The notes under the pieces were generated by a model that worked only from the letters and a program-made list of their open reading frames with translations, searched no databases and was not told where the DNA came from. A stretch of DNA of 64,000 nucleotides from Rhizobium sp. Leaf371 (lineage in GTDB: Bacteria; Pseudomonadota; Alphaproteobacteria; Rhizobiales; Rhizobiaceae), in the NCBI RefSeq assembly GCF_001424045.1, contig NZ_LMQB01000027.1, positions 124,001-188,000 of the forward strand, read 5' to 3'. The first letter of the stretch is position 1. Each line of letters opens with the position of its first letter. Below are positions 21,243 through 32,214 of the stretch, in pieces. The translations under genes were made by a program, and so were the position numbers.

Positions 21243-22088
21243 TCAGCGCTTGGCGATGGAATCGAAGGCAAGCAGCGTTTCGAGCAGACGCGGCATGTCG
21301 TCGAGGCTGACCGTGTTCGGACCGTCCGACGGGGCGTTGTCCGGATCCTCATGGGTCTCGATGAAGACGCCGGCGACACCGACCGCGACGGCGGCGCGCG
21401 CCAGCGTCTCGACAAATTCGCGCTGACCGCCGGAGGACGTGCCCTGCCCGCCCGGCTGCTGGACCGAATGGGTGGCATCGAACACAACGGGCGCGCCGAG
21501 GCCCGCCATGATCGGCAGCGAGCGCATGTCGGAGACCAGCGTGTTGTAGCCGAAGGAGGCGCCGCGCTCGCAGAGGAGAACATTCGGGTTGCCGCTGTCG
21601 GTGAACTTGGCGAGCACGTTCTTCATGTCCCACGGCGCCAGGAACTGGCCCTTCTTGACGTTGATGGTCCGGCCGGTCTTGGCGGCGGCGACCAGCAGGT
21701 CCGTCTGTCGGCAGAGGAAAGCCGGGATCTGCAGAATGTCGACGGTCGGAGCGACCAGCGCGCAGTGCTCCTCGGTATGGATATCGGTCAGAACCGGGAA
21801 ACCGTATTCCGTCTTGAGGTCGGCGAAGACCTCCATCGCCTTTTCAAGACCGATGCCGCGCTTGCCGGACAGCGACGTGCGGTTGGCCTTGTCGAAGGAC
21901 GACTTGTAGACGAGGCCGAGGCCGAGCTTGTCGCAGAGTTCGACCATGCGGCCGGCGATCATGAAGGCGTGGTCGCGGCTCTCCATCTGGCAGGGGCCGG
22001 CAATCAGAGACAGTTTCGACCCTTGCGAGAAGGTCACGGCGCGGGCGCCTTCGCCGACGACGACGGATGCATTGGTTTTCATGGTCAT
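21243..22088 (-). CDS. kdsA: 3-deoxy-8-phosphooctulonate synthase (KDO-8-P synthase)
   Basis: Condenses phosphoenolpyruvate with arabinose 5-phosphate to make KDO 8-phosphate for lipopolysaccharide. The 281 residues include [60 protein letters not shown] and [12 protein letters not shown]. Its start overlaps the stop of the VOC gene by 4 bases; a second ATG two codons in could also be used. Gram-negative envelope synthesis is therefore expected. Confidence 0.97.
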   Translation of the reverse strand: MTMKTNASVVVGEGARAVTFSQGSKLSLIAGPCQMESRDHAFMIAGRMVELCDKLGLGLVYKSSFDKANRTSLSGKRGIGLEKAMEVFADLKTEYGFPVLTDIHTEEHCALVAPTVDILQIPAFLCRQTDLLVAAAKTGRTINVKKGQFLAPWDMKNVLAKFTDSGNPNVLLCERGASFGYNTLVSDMRSLPIMAGLGAPVVFDATHSVQQPGGQGTSSGGQREFVETLARAAVAVGVAGVFIETHEDPDNAPSDGPNTVSLDDMPRLLETLLAFDSIAKR

Positions 22089-22990
22089 TCTCCAAAGACG
22101 AAGATAGCGCCCTGTCCGGGCGCCGGAGGCACGAGCAGGCTGTCGCCACGCTTGACGTGGTCGATGTGGTTTGCGGCGAAAATGGCTTGCGTCGCGGCGA
22201 TATCGGCAACGGTAAAGACGAGCGCGCGGGCGCGCAGTCCCCGCTCCGCAGACGCTTTCTCGACACCGAGGAAAGCCCGCATTCCCGCGTCGTTCAGAAC
22301 GGAGATCTGGGCGTTTTCGGCTTGGATGTCCATGCCGAAGGAATGCGCCTCCGTTTCGCGCTCGTCCACCACCTGCTGCAGAAAATACTGGAAGTCGGTC
22401 GGATTGGGCTCGGACAGGATGACCTTCCTGATGCCCGTCACGCCATTCTCATGGGTTTCAAGAGCAGAGCGGTCGGCAGGCAGCGGCTGGACACGCTGGC
22501 AGGTGAAGCAGAACAGGTCCGGGGCACGCAGATCGCTGGCGAACGCCAGCCGGAACTGCCCGATCGCCTCCCCGCCATCCGGCCGCGTCATCGGCCGCGA
22601 GAACTCAAGGATATCACCGCCGGAAAGACCATTGGTCTGAAACCGCGCATGGTCGGCAACAGCATCATCGGTGGAGAAGACAAGCGCGGAGAAGCCATCC
22701 TGTCCCCGGCGAAAGCGATAGGCCTGGTCGCGCGCAACGAAAGCGTTCCCTTGCAGGGCAGCCGCTTCGCAATCTTCGCGCTGGGCGACGGCCAGCGGTT
22801 CGAGATAGGTCTTGTCGGCGAGGAAGACGCAGGCATTCTCGGTGCCGAAGGGGTGCGGCGCATCCCCGGCAACGGTGAAGCCGAGGCTTGAGAGGCGCGT
22901 GCGGGCCGTCGTCAGATCGACGACCGGCAGAACGAGATGATCGAGATGGCGGCGGACATGGCCTGCGATCGCCGGTCGGTCGTCTCTCAT
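22085..22990 (-). CDS. VOC/glyoxalase-like family protein
   Basis: Protein of 301 residues with two glyoxalase-like (VOC) halves. The first starts [27 protein letters not shown]; a second repeat begins near [23 protein letters not shown] and ends [17 protein letters not shown]. It matches the 'VOC family / glyoxalase-like domain' proteins common in rhizobia, but no substrate is known. The frame extends 25 codons upstream of the chosen start ([10 protein letters not shown]). Its stop overlaps the kdsA start by 4 bases, suggesting translational coupling. Confidence 0.8.
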   Translation of the reverse strand: MRDDRPAIAGHVRRHLDHLVLPVVDLTTARTRLSSLGFTVAGDAPHPFGTENACVFLADKTYLEPLAVAQREDCEAAALQGNAFVARDQAYRFRRGQDGFSALVFSTDDAVADHARFQTNGLSGGDILEFSRPMTRPDGGEAIGQFRLAFASDLRAPDLFCFTCQRVQPLPADRSALETHENGVTGIRKVILSEPNPTDFQYFLQQVVDERETEAHSFGMDIQAENAQISVLNDAGMRAFLGVEKASAERGLRARALVFTVADIAATQAIFAANHIDHVKRGDSLLVPPAPGQGAIFVFGE

Positions 22991-23106
22991 CGTCCGCTTC
23001 TCCTCGTCACGCCGGCACGGAGCAGGCGTTCCCGGGTGCTTGGCATCTTCGGGCCGACAATTCAAGGCTGGAGTTGGTTTGGACGATCGAACCCTGCGGG
23101 CCTGGT

Positions 23107-23679
23107 TCAGTCGCAGTTCCTGAGTTGACCGGCATAGGACGATGCGAGAGCGGCCGAGCGACGGGCCGTCGCCTGCAGGCCCGCATTGCCGCGCCAGGAG
23201 CCGCGGGCGTAGCCGGCATCGCCGGAGTAGTAGGCGAGATAGAGGTTATAGGCGTCGTTGAGCGCGATGCCGTTCTTGCGGTGGTTGCGGGCGTGGTACC
23301 AGCCCACGAAATGGATCGCGTCGGCGAAATTCGTTCGCTTGGCCATCCAGCGTCCCGTCGAGGCGCGGTATTCGTTCCACGTTCCGTCGAGCGCCTGCGA
23401 ATAGCCGTACGCGCTGGACACCCGCTTCCACGGAATGAAGCCGAGGAGCTTCGTGCGCGGGGGTTTGGCATAGGGCTGAAAGTTGGATTCCGTGTAGATC
23501 GTCGCCATCAGAATGGGGACAGGCACGCCATACTGGTTCTCGGCGTGCCGTGCGGCGCGTTGCCAATTGTTGAACCACCCGTCGCGCTGCTCGAAGATCG
23601 CGCAGGCATTCCGGGTGTTCTTCGGCGCCGTTGCACAGCCGGCAAGCGCCATCAGGGCGACGATCATCAATACACGCAT
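23107..23679 (-). CDS. Lipoprotein with lytic transglycosylase-like (SLT) domain
   Basis: Product of 190 residues with a lipoprotein signal: hydrophobic MRVLMIVALMALAGC gives a lipobox LAGC at residues 12-15. The mature part resembles a lysozyme-like SLT domain: PVPILMATIYTESNFQP (candidate catalytic Glu), VSSAYGYSQALDGTWNEYR, then FADAIHFVGWYHARN and a C-terminal YNLYLAYYSGDAGY. A murein-degrading role in the periplasm is likely but not proven. It stands alone between the VOC gene and the acetyltransferase, all on the minus strand. Confidence 0.8.
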   Translation of the reverse strand: MRVLMIVALMALAGCATAPKNTRNACAIFEQRDGWFNNWQRAARHAENQYGVPVPILMATIYTESNFQPYAKPPRTKLLGFIPWKRVSSAYGYSQALDGTWNEYRASTGRWMAKRTNFADAIHFVGWYHARNHRKNGIALNDAYNLYLAYYSGDAGYARGSWRGNAGLQATARRSAALASSYAGQLRNCD

Positions 23680-23763
23680 CGCTCTCGATCCACGTTCGAA
23701 AGAAATGAATGGCAGGTAAATGTTAAAAGAAGGTTTTGATCGATCGATCGGGCGATCGAGAGG

Positions 23764-24273
23764 TCAGACCGTGCGCCGATAGAACCGCGTGTCGAGCGCC
23801 ATTCGCGGGAAGGCGGCCGACAGGTCGCCGGCATCGATCAGCTCGAAGCCGTTCTTTTCGTAGAAGCGATGCGCGGCGAGAAACCGATCGGTCGTTCCGA
23901 GCAGAACGGCGGAGAAGCCCTTTGCCGTCGCATGCGACAACAGCGTATCGAGGAGCTGCTGCGCGATGCCATGCGTCGCGCCGCGATGGCTGGCGGCGAC
24001 GAACATCTTGCGCAGAGCGCCCTGCCCGTCGCCGAGATCTTTCAGCGCGATCGTGCCGACGATCCGGCCGCCATCGTCCGCCACCCAGAATTCGCCGGGC
24101 CCCTGTCGATAGAAGCCGTCGATATCGCCGAGGTCGGGCTGGTCGGCCGCCGTGATTGAAAAGCCGAACTCGCCCGACTGGATGGGCACGATCAGTTCGA
24201 TGATGCCCGCTTCGTCTCCGGCCCCTGCGGGCCGGATGGTGATGACGGCGTCGGCGACCTCCCCGCTCGGCAC
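23764..24273 (-). CDS. GNAT-family acetyltransferase
   Basis: Acetyl-CoA-dependent N-acetyltransferase of about 169 residues. Visible GNAT features are ITIRPAGAGDEAGI at the start, FWVADDGGRIVGTIALKDL, LRKMFVAASHRGATHGIAQQLL (acetyl-CoA site) and AAHRFYEKNGFELI. Substrate unknown. The start is uncertain: there is no ATG, and the best choice is a GTG at 24273, 8 bases after the pyrG stop, with no strong ribosome-binding site. That suggests translation coupled to pyrG. Confidence 0.8.
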   Translation of the reverse strand: MPSGEVADAVITIRPAGAGDEAGIIELIVPIQSGEFGFSITAADQPDLGDIDGFYRQGPGEFWVADDGGRIVGTIALKDLGDGQGALRKMFVAASHRGATHGIAQQLLDTLLSHATAKGFSAVLLGTTDRFLAAHRFYEKNGFELIDAGDLSAAFPRMALDTRFYRRTV

Positions 24274-24281
24274 GGCGCGGC

Positions 24282-26054
<1,773 letters not shown>

Positions 26055-26699
26055 TTACTGCGCGGTCGGTGCGCCGGTGCCTGTCGATGCAGGCGGCGTG
26101 GCCGGTGCGGCAGCAGGTGCGTCCGTCGTCGGCGCCGGCGCGGCCGGGGTCGTCGTGGCGGCTGGTGCCATCGTATTCGCCGGAGCCATCGTGTTAGAAG
26201 GCGCCATCGTGTTGGAAGGCGCCATCGTGTTCGAGGGAGCGGGCGCTGCGGGCGTCGTTGCGGCCGGAGCCGTTGTTGCCGGAGCGGAGGTGGCCGGCGC
26301 GGCACTCGCCGGCGCATCGCCACCGGTCGGAACGCCGTTGCTCTGTGCAGCCGGTGCCGGTGCCGGGGTCGCCGGTGCGGGGGTCGCAGGCGTGGTCGTC
26401 GTGCCGCCGAGCGAATCGAGAACGCCGTTCCCATTGTTGGTCGTGCCGGGGATGCGATCGAGGACGTCCGTCGCATTCGGCTGGTAGCGGGCGTAGATGC
26501 TCATGGCGAGCGCGAGGACGAAGAAGAGCGTTGCGAGGATCGCCGTCGTGCGCGTCAGCGCGTTCGCCGTGCCGCGTGCGGACATGAAGCCGGAGCCGCC
26601 GCCGACGCCGAGACCGCCGCCTTCCGAGCGCTGGATCAGCACGACGCCGATCAGCGCCAGTACGACCATGAGATAGATGACAAGCAATACTTCCTGCAT
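26055..26699 (-). CDS. secG: Preprotein translocase subunit SecG with long Ala/Pro-rich tail
   Basis: Auxiliary subunit of the SecYEG channel. Residues 1-75 are SecG: first membrane segment VLLVIYLMVVLALIGVVLIQRS, the glycine-rich GGGLGVGGGSGF loop, and the second membrane segment ATLFFVLALAMSIYARYQ. The remaining roughly 140 residues are an unusual tail rich in Ala, Pro and Thr, including four copies of a hexapeptide (SNTMAP, the last ANTMAP). SecG is normally 75-130 residues. The tail is probably disordered; the DNA repeat beneath it is listed separately. Confidence 0.93.
   Translation of the reverse strand: MQEVLLVIYLMVVLALIGVVLIQRSEGGGLGVGGGSGFMSARGTANALTRTTAILATLFFVLALAMSIYARYQPNATDVLDRIPGTTNNGNGVLDSLGGTTTTPATPAPATPAPAPAAQSNGVPTGGDAPASAAPATSAPATTAPAATTPAAPAPSNTMAPSNTMAPSNTMAPANTMAPAATTTPAAPAPTTDAPAAAPATPPASTGTGAPTAQ
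26164..26235. repeat. Four tandem copies of an 18-base unit inside secG
   Basis: Four back-to-back copies of an 18-base unit close to GGCGCCATCGTGTTGGAA (plus-strand reading). Copies start at 26164, 26182, 26200 and 26218; the middle two differ at only one or two positions. The unit encodes the hexapeptide repeat in the SecG tail and is likely length-variable between strains. Confidence 0.9.
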
Positions 26700-26898
26700 T
26701 TCGTCCAGTCCTGGCTTGAAGCGCGCCGGACCCCGGCCGTGTCGCCGTTCGTCACCCGCACTTGACGTCTCTTTTGCCGCAAATCTTCACGAAAAGCCGG
26801 GCACGGAAAGGCCGCGTGTTCCCGGCCGCGTCCTCGCAGCGAATTTCGGTTTCGCGGGCTCAATATACCAAGCAGCCCGCTATTCCAAGCCCGATGAT

Positions 26899-27669
26899 TC
26901 AGCCGAGCAGCTGCTCGTATGCGCCGTAGATGGCGAGGAAGTCCTGCGCCTTCAAGCTTGCGCCGCCGATCAGGGCGCCATCGACGTTGGCGATGCCCAT
27001 CAACTCGACCGCATTGGCCGGCTTGACCGAGCCGCCATAGAGAATCCGTAAGGCCGCACCCTCGTCGCCGAAGCGGGCCGTGAGTTCCTTGCGCATGAAG
27101 GCATGCGCCTCCTCGATGTCGGTCACAGTCGGCGTCAGGCCGGTGCCGATCGCCCAGACCGGTTCGTAGGCGATCACGGTGTTCTGCGCCGTGATGCCGT
27201 CCGGCAGCGAGCCGTCGAGCTGCCGCTTCAAAATGTTGAGCGTTTGTCCGGCCTTGCGCTCGTCACCCGTCTCGCCGATGCAGACGATGGCTGTGAGACC
27301 GGCGGCCAGGGCCGCTTCCGTCTTTGCCCGCACGATCGCGTCGGTCTCGGCGTGGTCGGTCCGGCGCTCGGAGTGTCCGACGATGACATGGGTGCCGAAA
27401 CAGTCGGCGACCATTTCCGCGGAGATATCGCCCGTATGGGCGCCGGAAACGGCGACGTGGCAATCCTGCGCACCGATGGCGAGCGGGCTGTCGTCGCAAA
27501 GCGCCGTTGCCACGTAGAGAAGCGTTGCCGGCGGGCAGATGAGCACCTCGACCTTCTCCGACAGCGGGCCCTTGACCCCTTCTGCCATTGCCTTGATCTG
27601 GTCGAGAGAGGCGCGGAGCCCGTTCATCTTCCAGTTCCCCGCAACAAGCGGACGCACATCAGGTGTCAT
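26899..27669 (-). CDS. tpiA: Triose-phosphate isomerase
   Basis: Glycolytic isomerase linking dihydroxyacetone phosphate and glyceraldehyde 3-phosphate. The 256 residues include the catalytic lysine in AGNWKMNG, the histidine in VIVGHSERR, the glutamate in [12 protein letters not shown], and the phosphate loop [12 protein letters not shown]. The frame extends 24 codons upstream; the start [16 protein letters not shown] fits the family. It sits between secG and the minus-strand aminotransferase gene. Confidence 0.97.
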   Translation of the reverse strand: MTPDVRPLVAGNWKMNGLRASLDQIKAMAEGVKGPLSEKVEVLICPPATLLYVATALCDDSPLAIGAQDCHVAVSGAHTGDISAEMVADCFGTHVIVGHSERRTDHAETDAIVRAKTEAALAAGLTAIVCIGETGDERKAGQTLNILKRQLDGSLPDGITAQNTVIAYEPVWAIGTGLTPTVTDIEEAHAFMRKELTARFGDEGAALRILYGGSVKPANAVELMGIANVDGALIGGASLKAQDFLAIYGAYEQLLG

Positions 27670-27812
27670 TCGGCTTTCTCCCGTTTTCCGACGATGGATC
27701 GGCCGTAGCAAATCCCTCCGGTCGTGGAAAGCGTTCATCACGCGCGGCTTGAAAAAGCCTCTGCCCGACGCGGCGCCGGGCAGAAAACGGGAGTCGGGTC
27801 GAGCGTCCCGCC

Positions 27813-29282
27813 TCAGCCCATCTGGCTGCCGACGAAATCCTTGACGATGCGGATGATGCCGCGGCCGAGGAGGTCGTCGAGCGCGTCGACGAACTGGTCG
27901 ACATGCTTGCGTTCGCAGATCAGCGGCGGCTCGAGCCGGATGACGTTGCGATTATACTCAGTAAAGGCGACGAGCGTGTCGTAATCCCGCAAGAGCAGCG
28001 CGCCGATGAAGCCGGAGAGCGAGCCCTTGAGCTTGTCGTCGAGCATGCCGATGACCGGGCGCAGGACCAGCGGCATCGTCTGGCTGAAATCCTGGAACTC
28101 GAGCCCAACCATGAGGCCCTGCCCGCGAACCTCCTTGATGATCTTCGGGTATTTTTCGCGCAGGGCGTCGAGACGGGCGAGCAGGTAGGCCCCCTGCTCC
28201 GCCGCGTTGTCGATCAGCGCCTCGTCGTACATGATGTTCAAGGCTTCGATCGCGGTGACGCAGGCCTCGCCCATGCCGCCGAAGGTGGCCATCGCGTGGA
28301 TCATCGCCGTCTTCGGCGTTCCATAGGCCTTCATGTAGATCTCGCGCCGGGCGATCATGGCGCCAACGGCCGCCTTGCCGCCGCCGAGCGACTTGGCAAG
28401 CGCCGTGATATCCGGCACGACATTCTCGTGCTCGAAGGCGAAGAAGCGTCCGGAACGGCCGTAGCCGCACTGGACCTCATCCGCGACCCAGACGACGCCA
28501 TAGCGATCGCAGAGCGCACGTAGCTCCTTCCAGAAGCCATCGGGCGCCCGGATGATGCCGCCGCCGCCCTGAATGGTTTCGAGCACGATCGCTCCGATCT
28601 GGGGATCGCTTCGGAAAGCGCTCTCGATCGCCTCGATATTGCCGAAAGGCACCCGGACGGTATTGCCGGAGACCGAGAAGTCGGCCCGGTAGAGTGCGCC
28701 GTCGGTGATGTTCAGCACGCCCTTCGTCTTGCCGTGGAAGGAATTTTCGGCATAGACGACCTTCGGCCGCTTCGGGCCGGCCGCGCGCTCGGCGAGCTTG
28801 ACGGCGGCTTCCATCACCTCGGAGCCGGACGAGCCGAGGAACACCATGTCGAGATCGCCGGGCGAAATGGTCGCGAGGTTCTTCGCAAAAGCCGCCGCAT
28901 ATTGCGACATGAAGGCGATGGCGATCTCGTGGCGGTTTTCGTCCTGGAAGCGCTTGCGCGCCTCCAGCAGGCGCGGATGGTTGTGACCGAAGGCGAGCGA
29001 TCCGAAACCGCCGAAGAAATCGAGGATCTTCCGCCCGTTCTGGTCGGTATAGTACATGCCCTCGGCGCTCTCGATCTTCACCTTGTGAAAACCGAGCAGC
29101 TTCATGAAGTGGAGCTGGCCCGGATTGACGTGATCCTTGAACAGGGTGGTCATTTCCGGAACGGTCAGGGCCTTGGCGTCCTCGACCGTCAGAAGATCGG
29201 GCTTTCCGACCCGCGTGCGGACGGGCTGCGGGCCTTCGATGGCGGGCGCGTCGATCAGGACGCGGGCGGGCGTATCGAGCAT
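27813..29282 (-). CDS. Class III PLP-dependent aminotransferase
   Basis: Pyridoxal-phosphate enzyme of 489 residues in the ornithine/acetylornithine aminotransferase fold (class III). Features are [17 protein letters not shown], the [15 protein letters not shown] cofactor phosphate site, D268 in [15 protein letters not shown] and the Schiff-base lysine K297 in [16 protein letters not shown]. Residues 1-60 form an N-terminal extension before the core. The substrate is unknown. It is the last gene of a compact minus-strand run with a DprE1-like oxidase, an epimerase and a UbiA transferase, which suggests it aminates a keto-sugar or lipid intermediate; that is inference. Confidence 0.88.
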   Translation of the reverse strand: MLDTPARVLIDAPAIEGPQPVRTRVGKPDLLTVEDAKALTVPEMTTLFKDHVNPGQLHFMKLLGFHKVKIESAEGMYYTDQNGRKILDFFGGFGSLAFGHNHPRLLEARKRFQDENRHEIAIAFMSQYAAAFAKNLATISPGDLDMVFLGSSGSEVMEAAVKLAERAAGPKRPKVVYAENSFHGKTKGVLNITDGALYRADFSVSGNTVRVPFGNIEAIESAFRSDPQIGAIVLETIQGGGGIIRAPDGFWKELRALCDRYGVVWVADEVQCGYGRSGRFFAFEHENVVPDITALAKSLGGGKAAVGAMIARREIYMKAYGTPKTAMIHAMATFGGMGEACVTAIEALNIMYDEALIDNAAEQGAYLLARLDALREKYPKIIKEVRGQGLMVGLEFQDFSQTMPLVLRPVIGMLDDKLKGSLSGFIGALLLRDYDTLVAFTEYNRNVIRLEPPLICERKHVDQFVDALDDLLGRGIIRIVKDFVGSQMG

Positions 29283-29297
29283 GTTGAACGGTCCCTC

Positions 29298-30314
29298 TTA
29301 TTCGGCCGGCAGGGCGGCAGGCGTGCCGACGGTGCCCGTGGATTTCTTGGCGCGATATTCGTCATAGGCGGCAATCAGCATGGCGCCGTCGTTGAACTGG
29401 GCCTTCCAGCCGAGTTCCTGTTTCAGCTTGCCGGTTTCGCGAACGCACATCTCGTCGGCGATCAGATACTGCTCCGGATCCATGATCGGCAGGTTGATCG
29501 CATCGAAGGCGGCCAGCGTCGCCTTGACGGCAAAGCCCGGCGTCGGGATCAGGATCGATTTCGAACCGGCATGCTGGATGAGGCCACCCAGGAGCTGGCG
29601 CACGGACGGGGGATTGTCGGAGCCGAGATTATAGGCTTCGTTCGGCACGCCGCCCTTCCAGGCGAGACGCGCGGCCTCGGCGCAGTCGAACACGGAGATG
29701 AACTGGTAGGGCGCCTTGCCCGAGCCGATCATCGGCACCGGCAGGTTGGCGTCGATCAGCTTGAACAGCTTTTCGAGGATGCCGAGACGGCCCGGGCCGA
29801 TGATGAGGCGCGGGCGGAAGATCGAGATCCGCATGCCTTTTTCGCGGTAGACCTGGCAGAGTTGCTCGGTCGCCCATTTCGACTTGCCATATTCGCCGAG
29901 CGGCTTCACCGGATGATCTTCCGCCTGCGGCGATCGAACGGTATGGCCGTAGATCATGTCCGTCGTGAACTGGACGAGGCGATTGGCGCCGGAGGCCTCC
30001 ATCGCCTTCATGATGTTCTCGGCGCCGTAATAGTTGACCGGCCAGAAGAACTTCCAGCGCTTGGACCGCACCTGCAGCGGCGACAGCATCTTGGCCGCCA
30101 TGTTGTAGACCATGTCGTCGGGGCCGATATCGACCTTCGTGACCTGTTCCAGATCCGTGACGTCGCAGGAGACGAAACGGACGCGGCCCTGGGCGTAGTG
30201 CGGCAGGTCCGACTTGACGATGTCGGCGATCAGGACCTGCTCGCCTTCGTTGACGAGGCGCTCGGCAAGATGGCGACCGACAAAGCCGTCGCCTCCGAAA
30301 ATGATGTGTTTCAT
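29298..30314 (-). CDS. NAD-dependent epimerase/dehydratase family protein
   Basis: Extended short-chain dehydrogenase, 338 residues. The Rossmann motif near the N terminus is IIFGGDGFVGRHLAERL (GxxGxxG-like), and the catalytic Tyr-Lys pair appears in EYGKSKWATEQ. RLVQFTTDMIYGHT and FRPRLIIGPG are typical of nucleotide-sugar epimerases. The substrate is not known. It overlaps the upstream SMR gene by 4 bases and is followed after 15 bases by the aminotransferase, so these are one transcription unit. It could supply the ketoreductase step next to the DprE1-like oxidase. Confidence 0.87.
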   Translation of the reverse strand: MKHIIFGGDGFVGRHLAERLVNEGEQVLIADIVKSDLPHYAQGRVRFVSCDVTDLEQVTKVDIGPDDMVYNMAAKMLSPLQVRSKRWKFFWPVNYYGAENIMKAMEASGANRLVQFTTDMIYGHTVRSPQAEDHPVKPLGEYGKSKWATEQLCQVYREKGMRISIFRPRLIIGPGRLGILEKLFKLIDANLPVPMIGSGKAPYQFISVFDCAEAARLAWKGGVPNEAYNLGSDNPPSVRQLLGGLIQHAGSKSILIPTPGFAVKATLAAFDAINLPIMDPEQYLIADEMCVRETGKLKQELGWKAQFNDGAMLIAAYDEYRAKKSTGTVGTPAALPAE

Positions 30315-30751
30315 GTCGGGCTCCCAATGTGGATGGATTTTGCAGCGGGGGTATCCGTCGCCGCGATGGTCTCGGGCGTCGAGCGGCCGGACTGGGCGAT
30401 GAGGACCGTTCCCACGCAGATGAAACCGATGCCAGCGATGCGCCAGGCGTTCAGATCCTCGCGGAAAATGAAATAGGCAAAGACCGCCACGGCAACATAG
30501 GCAAGGCTGAGGAAGGGATAGGCGAAGGAAAGCTCGACCTTCGACAGCACGTAGAGATGCGACACCATGGAGATGGCGAAGGTGGCGAGACCGGCAAAGA
30601 CCCAGGGGTTGAACAGGATCTGGAAGAACCGGGCAATCGCTGTGTCGGGCGTAAACGTCAGTGGGCCAAGGCTGAGCATGCCCTGCTTCAGCATCAACTG
30701 CGCCGCCGCATTGGTCAGCACGGTAAAAAGAATGAACGCCAGATATTTCAT
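30311..30751 (-). CDS. Small SMR/EamA-type membrane transporter (possible lipid-linked sugar flippase)
   Basis: Membrane protein of 146 residues with four hydrophobic segments: LAFILFTVLTNAAAQLMLK, PWVFAGLATFAISMVSHLYVL, YPFLSLAYVAVAVFAYFIF and IAGIGFICVGTVLIAQ. This is the size and pattern of SMR/EamA half-transporters such as ArnE/ArnF, which flip aminoarabinose-lipid across the inner membrane. The acidic FREDLNAWRI segment is typical. The short C-terminal tail is low-complexity. Its place between the DprE1-like gene and an epimerase supports a flippase role, but the cargo is inferred. Confidence 0.8.
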   Translation of the reverse strand: MKYLAFILFTVLTNAAAQLMLKQGMLSLGPLTFTPDTAIARFFQILFNPWVFAGLATFAISMVSHLYVLSKVELSFAYPFLSLAYVAVAVFAYFIFREDLNAWRIAGIGFICVGTVLIAQSGRSTPETIAATDTPAAKSIHIGSPT

Positions 30752-30876
30752 ATCGTCATCCCTTTCGGGCTCCCGGTCCAGTCCCGCATCTCGGTCCAGT
30801 CCATCTTACGCAAGAGAATCCACCATTCCGTGAAACTTGCTGATTTCTTTTCATAAAATTGTCTTTATCCGCCCCG

Positions 30877-32214
30877 TCAAAGCGCCATGGCGGTGCGCCG
30901 CCAGAAATCGGACATCATGGCGGGATCGCGCATCGCCTCGAGCTTTCTCCACCCCGGAAAAGAGGCGGCAAAGGTCTGCGGGCTCATGCGGGCATCCTTG
31001 TACGGATTGACCGCGCCCCCGGCGGACAGGACGATCCGATCGAGCGCATCGAGGAGCTTCCGCGTGCCCTCGCCCTGATTGGCGAAATCGAGCGTGAGCG
31101 TGAAGCCGGGGCGCGCAAAGGACAGCAGGCCGCGCGAAGGCTGATCGCCGAAACGTTTGAGAACGGTCAGAAAGGAGCCGTGCCCCGCCGCCCGCGCGGT
31201 CTCCATCAGCTTTGCCGTCACCGCGGGCGCAACATCGGCCGGATAGACGCTCTGGTGCTGGTAGAGACCCTTGGGGCCGTAGAGACGGTTCCAGTTCCGG
31301 ATGGCGTCGAGCGGGTAGAAATAGCCGGACCATTTGACCGTCTCGACGGTTTCCCCCGGCTTCGCCTTGCGCAGATAGGCCGCATTGAACGCCTTCAGCG
31401 TCAAGCGGTTGAGAAGACTGACGGGCGGGGTCGCTGGAATCCCGAGCGTGCGTCCGCCCGGCAGATCGGGAAAATCGCAGGAGGCATCGGCATGATCGCC
31501 GGCAAGGAGGATGCCCCGGCCGGCCTTGCGCCCGGTCGCGAGCTGGTCGATCCAGGCGACGGAATATTCATGCTCGGCATCGACACGGTCGATCATCCCG
31601 AAATAGGCATCGAGGCTGTCGAAGCGGATCGTGTGCTGCTGGATATGGGCGGACGGGACCTTCATCATCTGCAGGTCGATATCGAGGATGAGGCCCGTCA
31701 GGCCCAAGCCGCCGATGGTGGCGCGGAACATGTCCGGGTTTTCGGTCTCGGAACAGGTGAGAACGCCACCATCCGACCGCAGCAGCGTCAGCCGGCGGAT
31801 GTGGCTTCCGAAGGTGCCGCGCGCATGGTGATTCTTGCCGTGCACATCGTTGGCGACAGCACCGCCGAGGGTGACATGGGCGGTGCCGGGGGTCACCGGC
31901 AGGAAGAAACGGTGCGGCACGGCGCGGGCGAGAACCGCCGAGAGAGAGACCCCGGCCTCGGCCGACAGAAGACCGGTGCCCGGATCGAAGCCGTGGATGC
32001 GGCCGCGTCTGCGGTTGTCGATCAGCAGACCTGCATCATTGTGGCAGCTGTCGCCATAGGAACGGCCGTTGCCGAACGGGAGGTATCCCTCAAGCGCTGC
32101 CGTGTGGATACCGTCCTCGAAGGTATCCGGGCTGATGGCGCGGCGCGGCCGCGTGTCGAGACGACCCCAGCAGTCGAACGTCGGAGCCTCGCGTGTTTTC
32201 GTCGTGTCCCTCAT
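30877..32214 (-). CDS. DprE1-like FAD-dependent polyprenyl-phosphoribose oxidase
   Basis: FAD-binding oxidoreductase of 445 residues, strongly resembling mycobacterial DprE1, which oxidises decaprenyl-phosphoryl ribose at C2. Visible FAD motifs are PFGNGRSYGDSCHNDAG near 45-62 and LGGAVANDVHGKNHHARGTFG near 117-136; H125 fits the FAD-linked histidine region. K406 in NPYKDAR matches the essential DprE1 lysine. Where mycobacterial DprE1 has the reactive C387, this protein has T374 (PGFTLTLDF). The start overlaps the UbiA stop by 1 base. A longer frame reaching 33057 was rejected because it is antisense-like and lies over ubiA. Confidence 0.88.
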   Translation of the reverse strand: MRDTTKTREAPTFDCWGRLDTRPRRAISPDTFEDGIHTAALEGYLPFGNGRSYGDSCHNDAGLLIDNRRRGRIHGFDPGTGLLSAEAGVSLSAVLARAVPHRFFLPVTPGTAHVTLGGAVANDVHGKNHHARGTFGSHIRRLTLLRSDGGVLTCSETENPDMFRATIGGLGLTGLILDIDLQMMKVPSAHIQQHTIRFDSLDAYFGMIDRVDAEHEYSVAWIDQLATGRKAGRGILLAGDHADASCDFPDLPGGRTLGIPATPPVSLLNRLTLKAFNAAYLRKAKPGETVETVKWSGYFYPLDAIRNWNRLYGPKGLYQHQSVYPADVAPAVTAKLMETARAAGHGSFLTVLKRFGDQPSRGLLSFARPGFTLTLDFANQGEGTRKLLDALDRIVLSAGGAVNPYKDARMSPQTFAASFPGWRKLEAMRDPAMMSDFWRRTAMAL

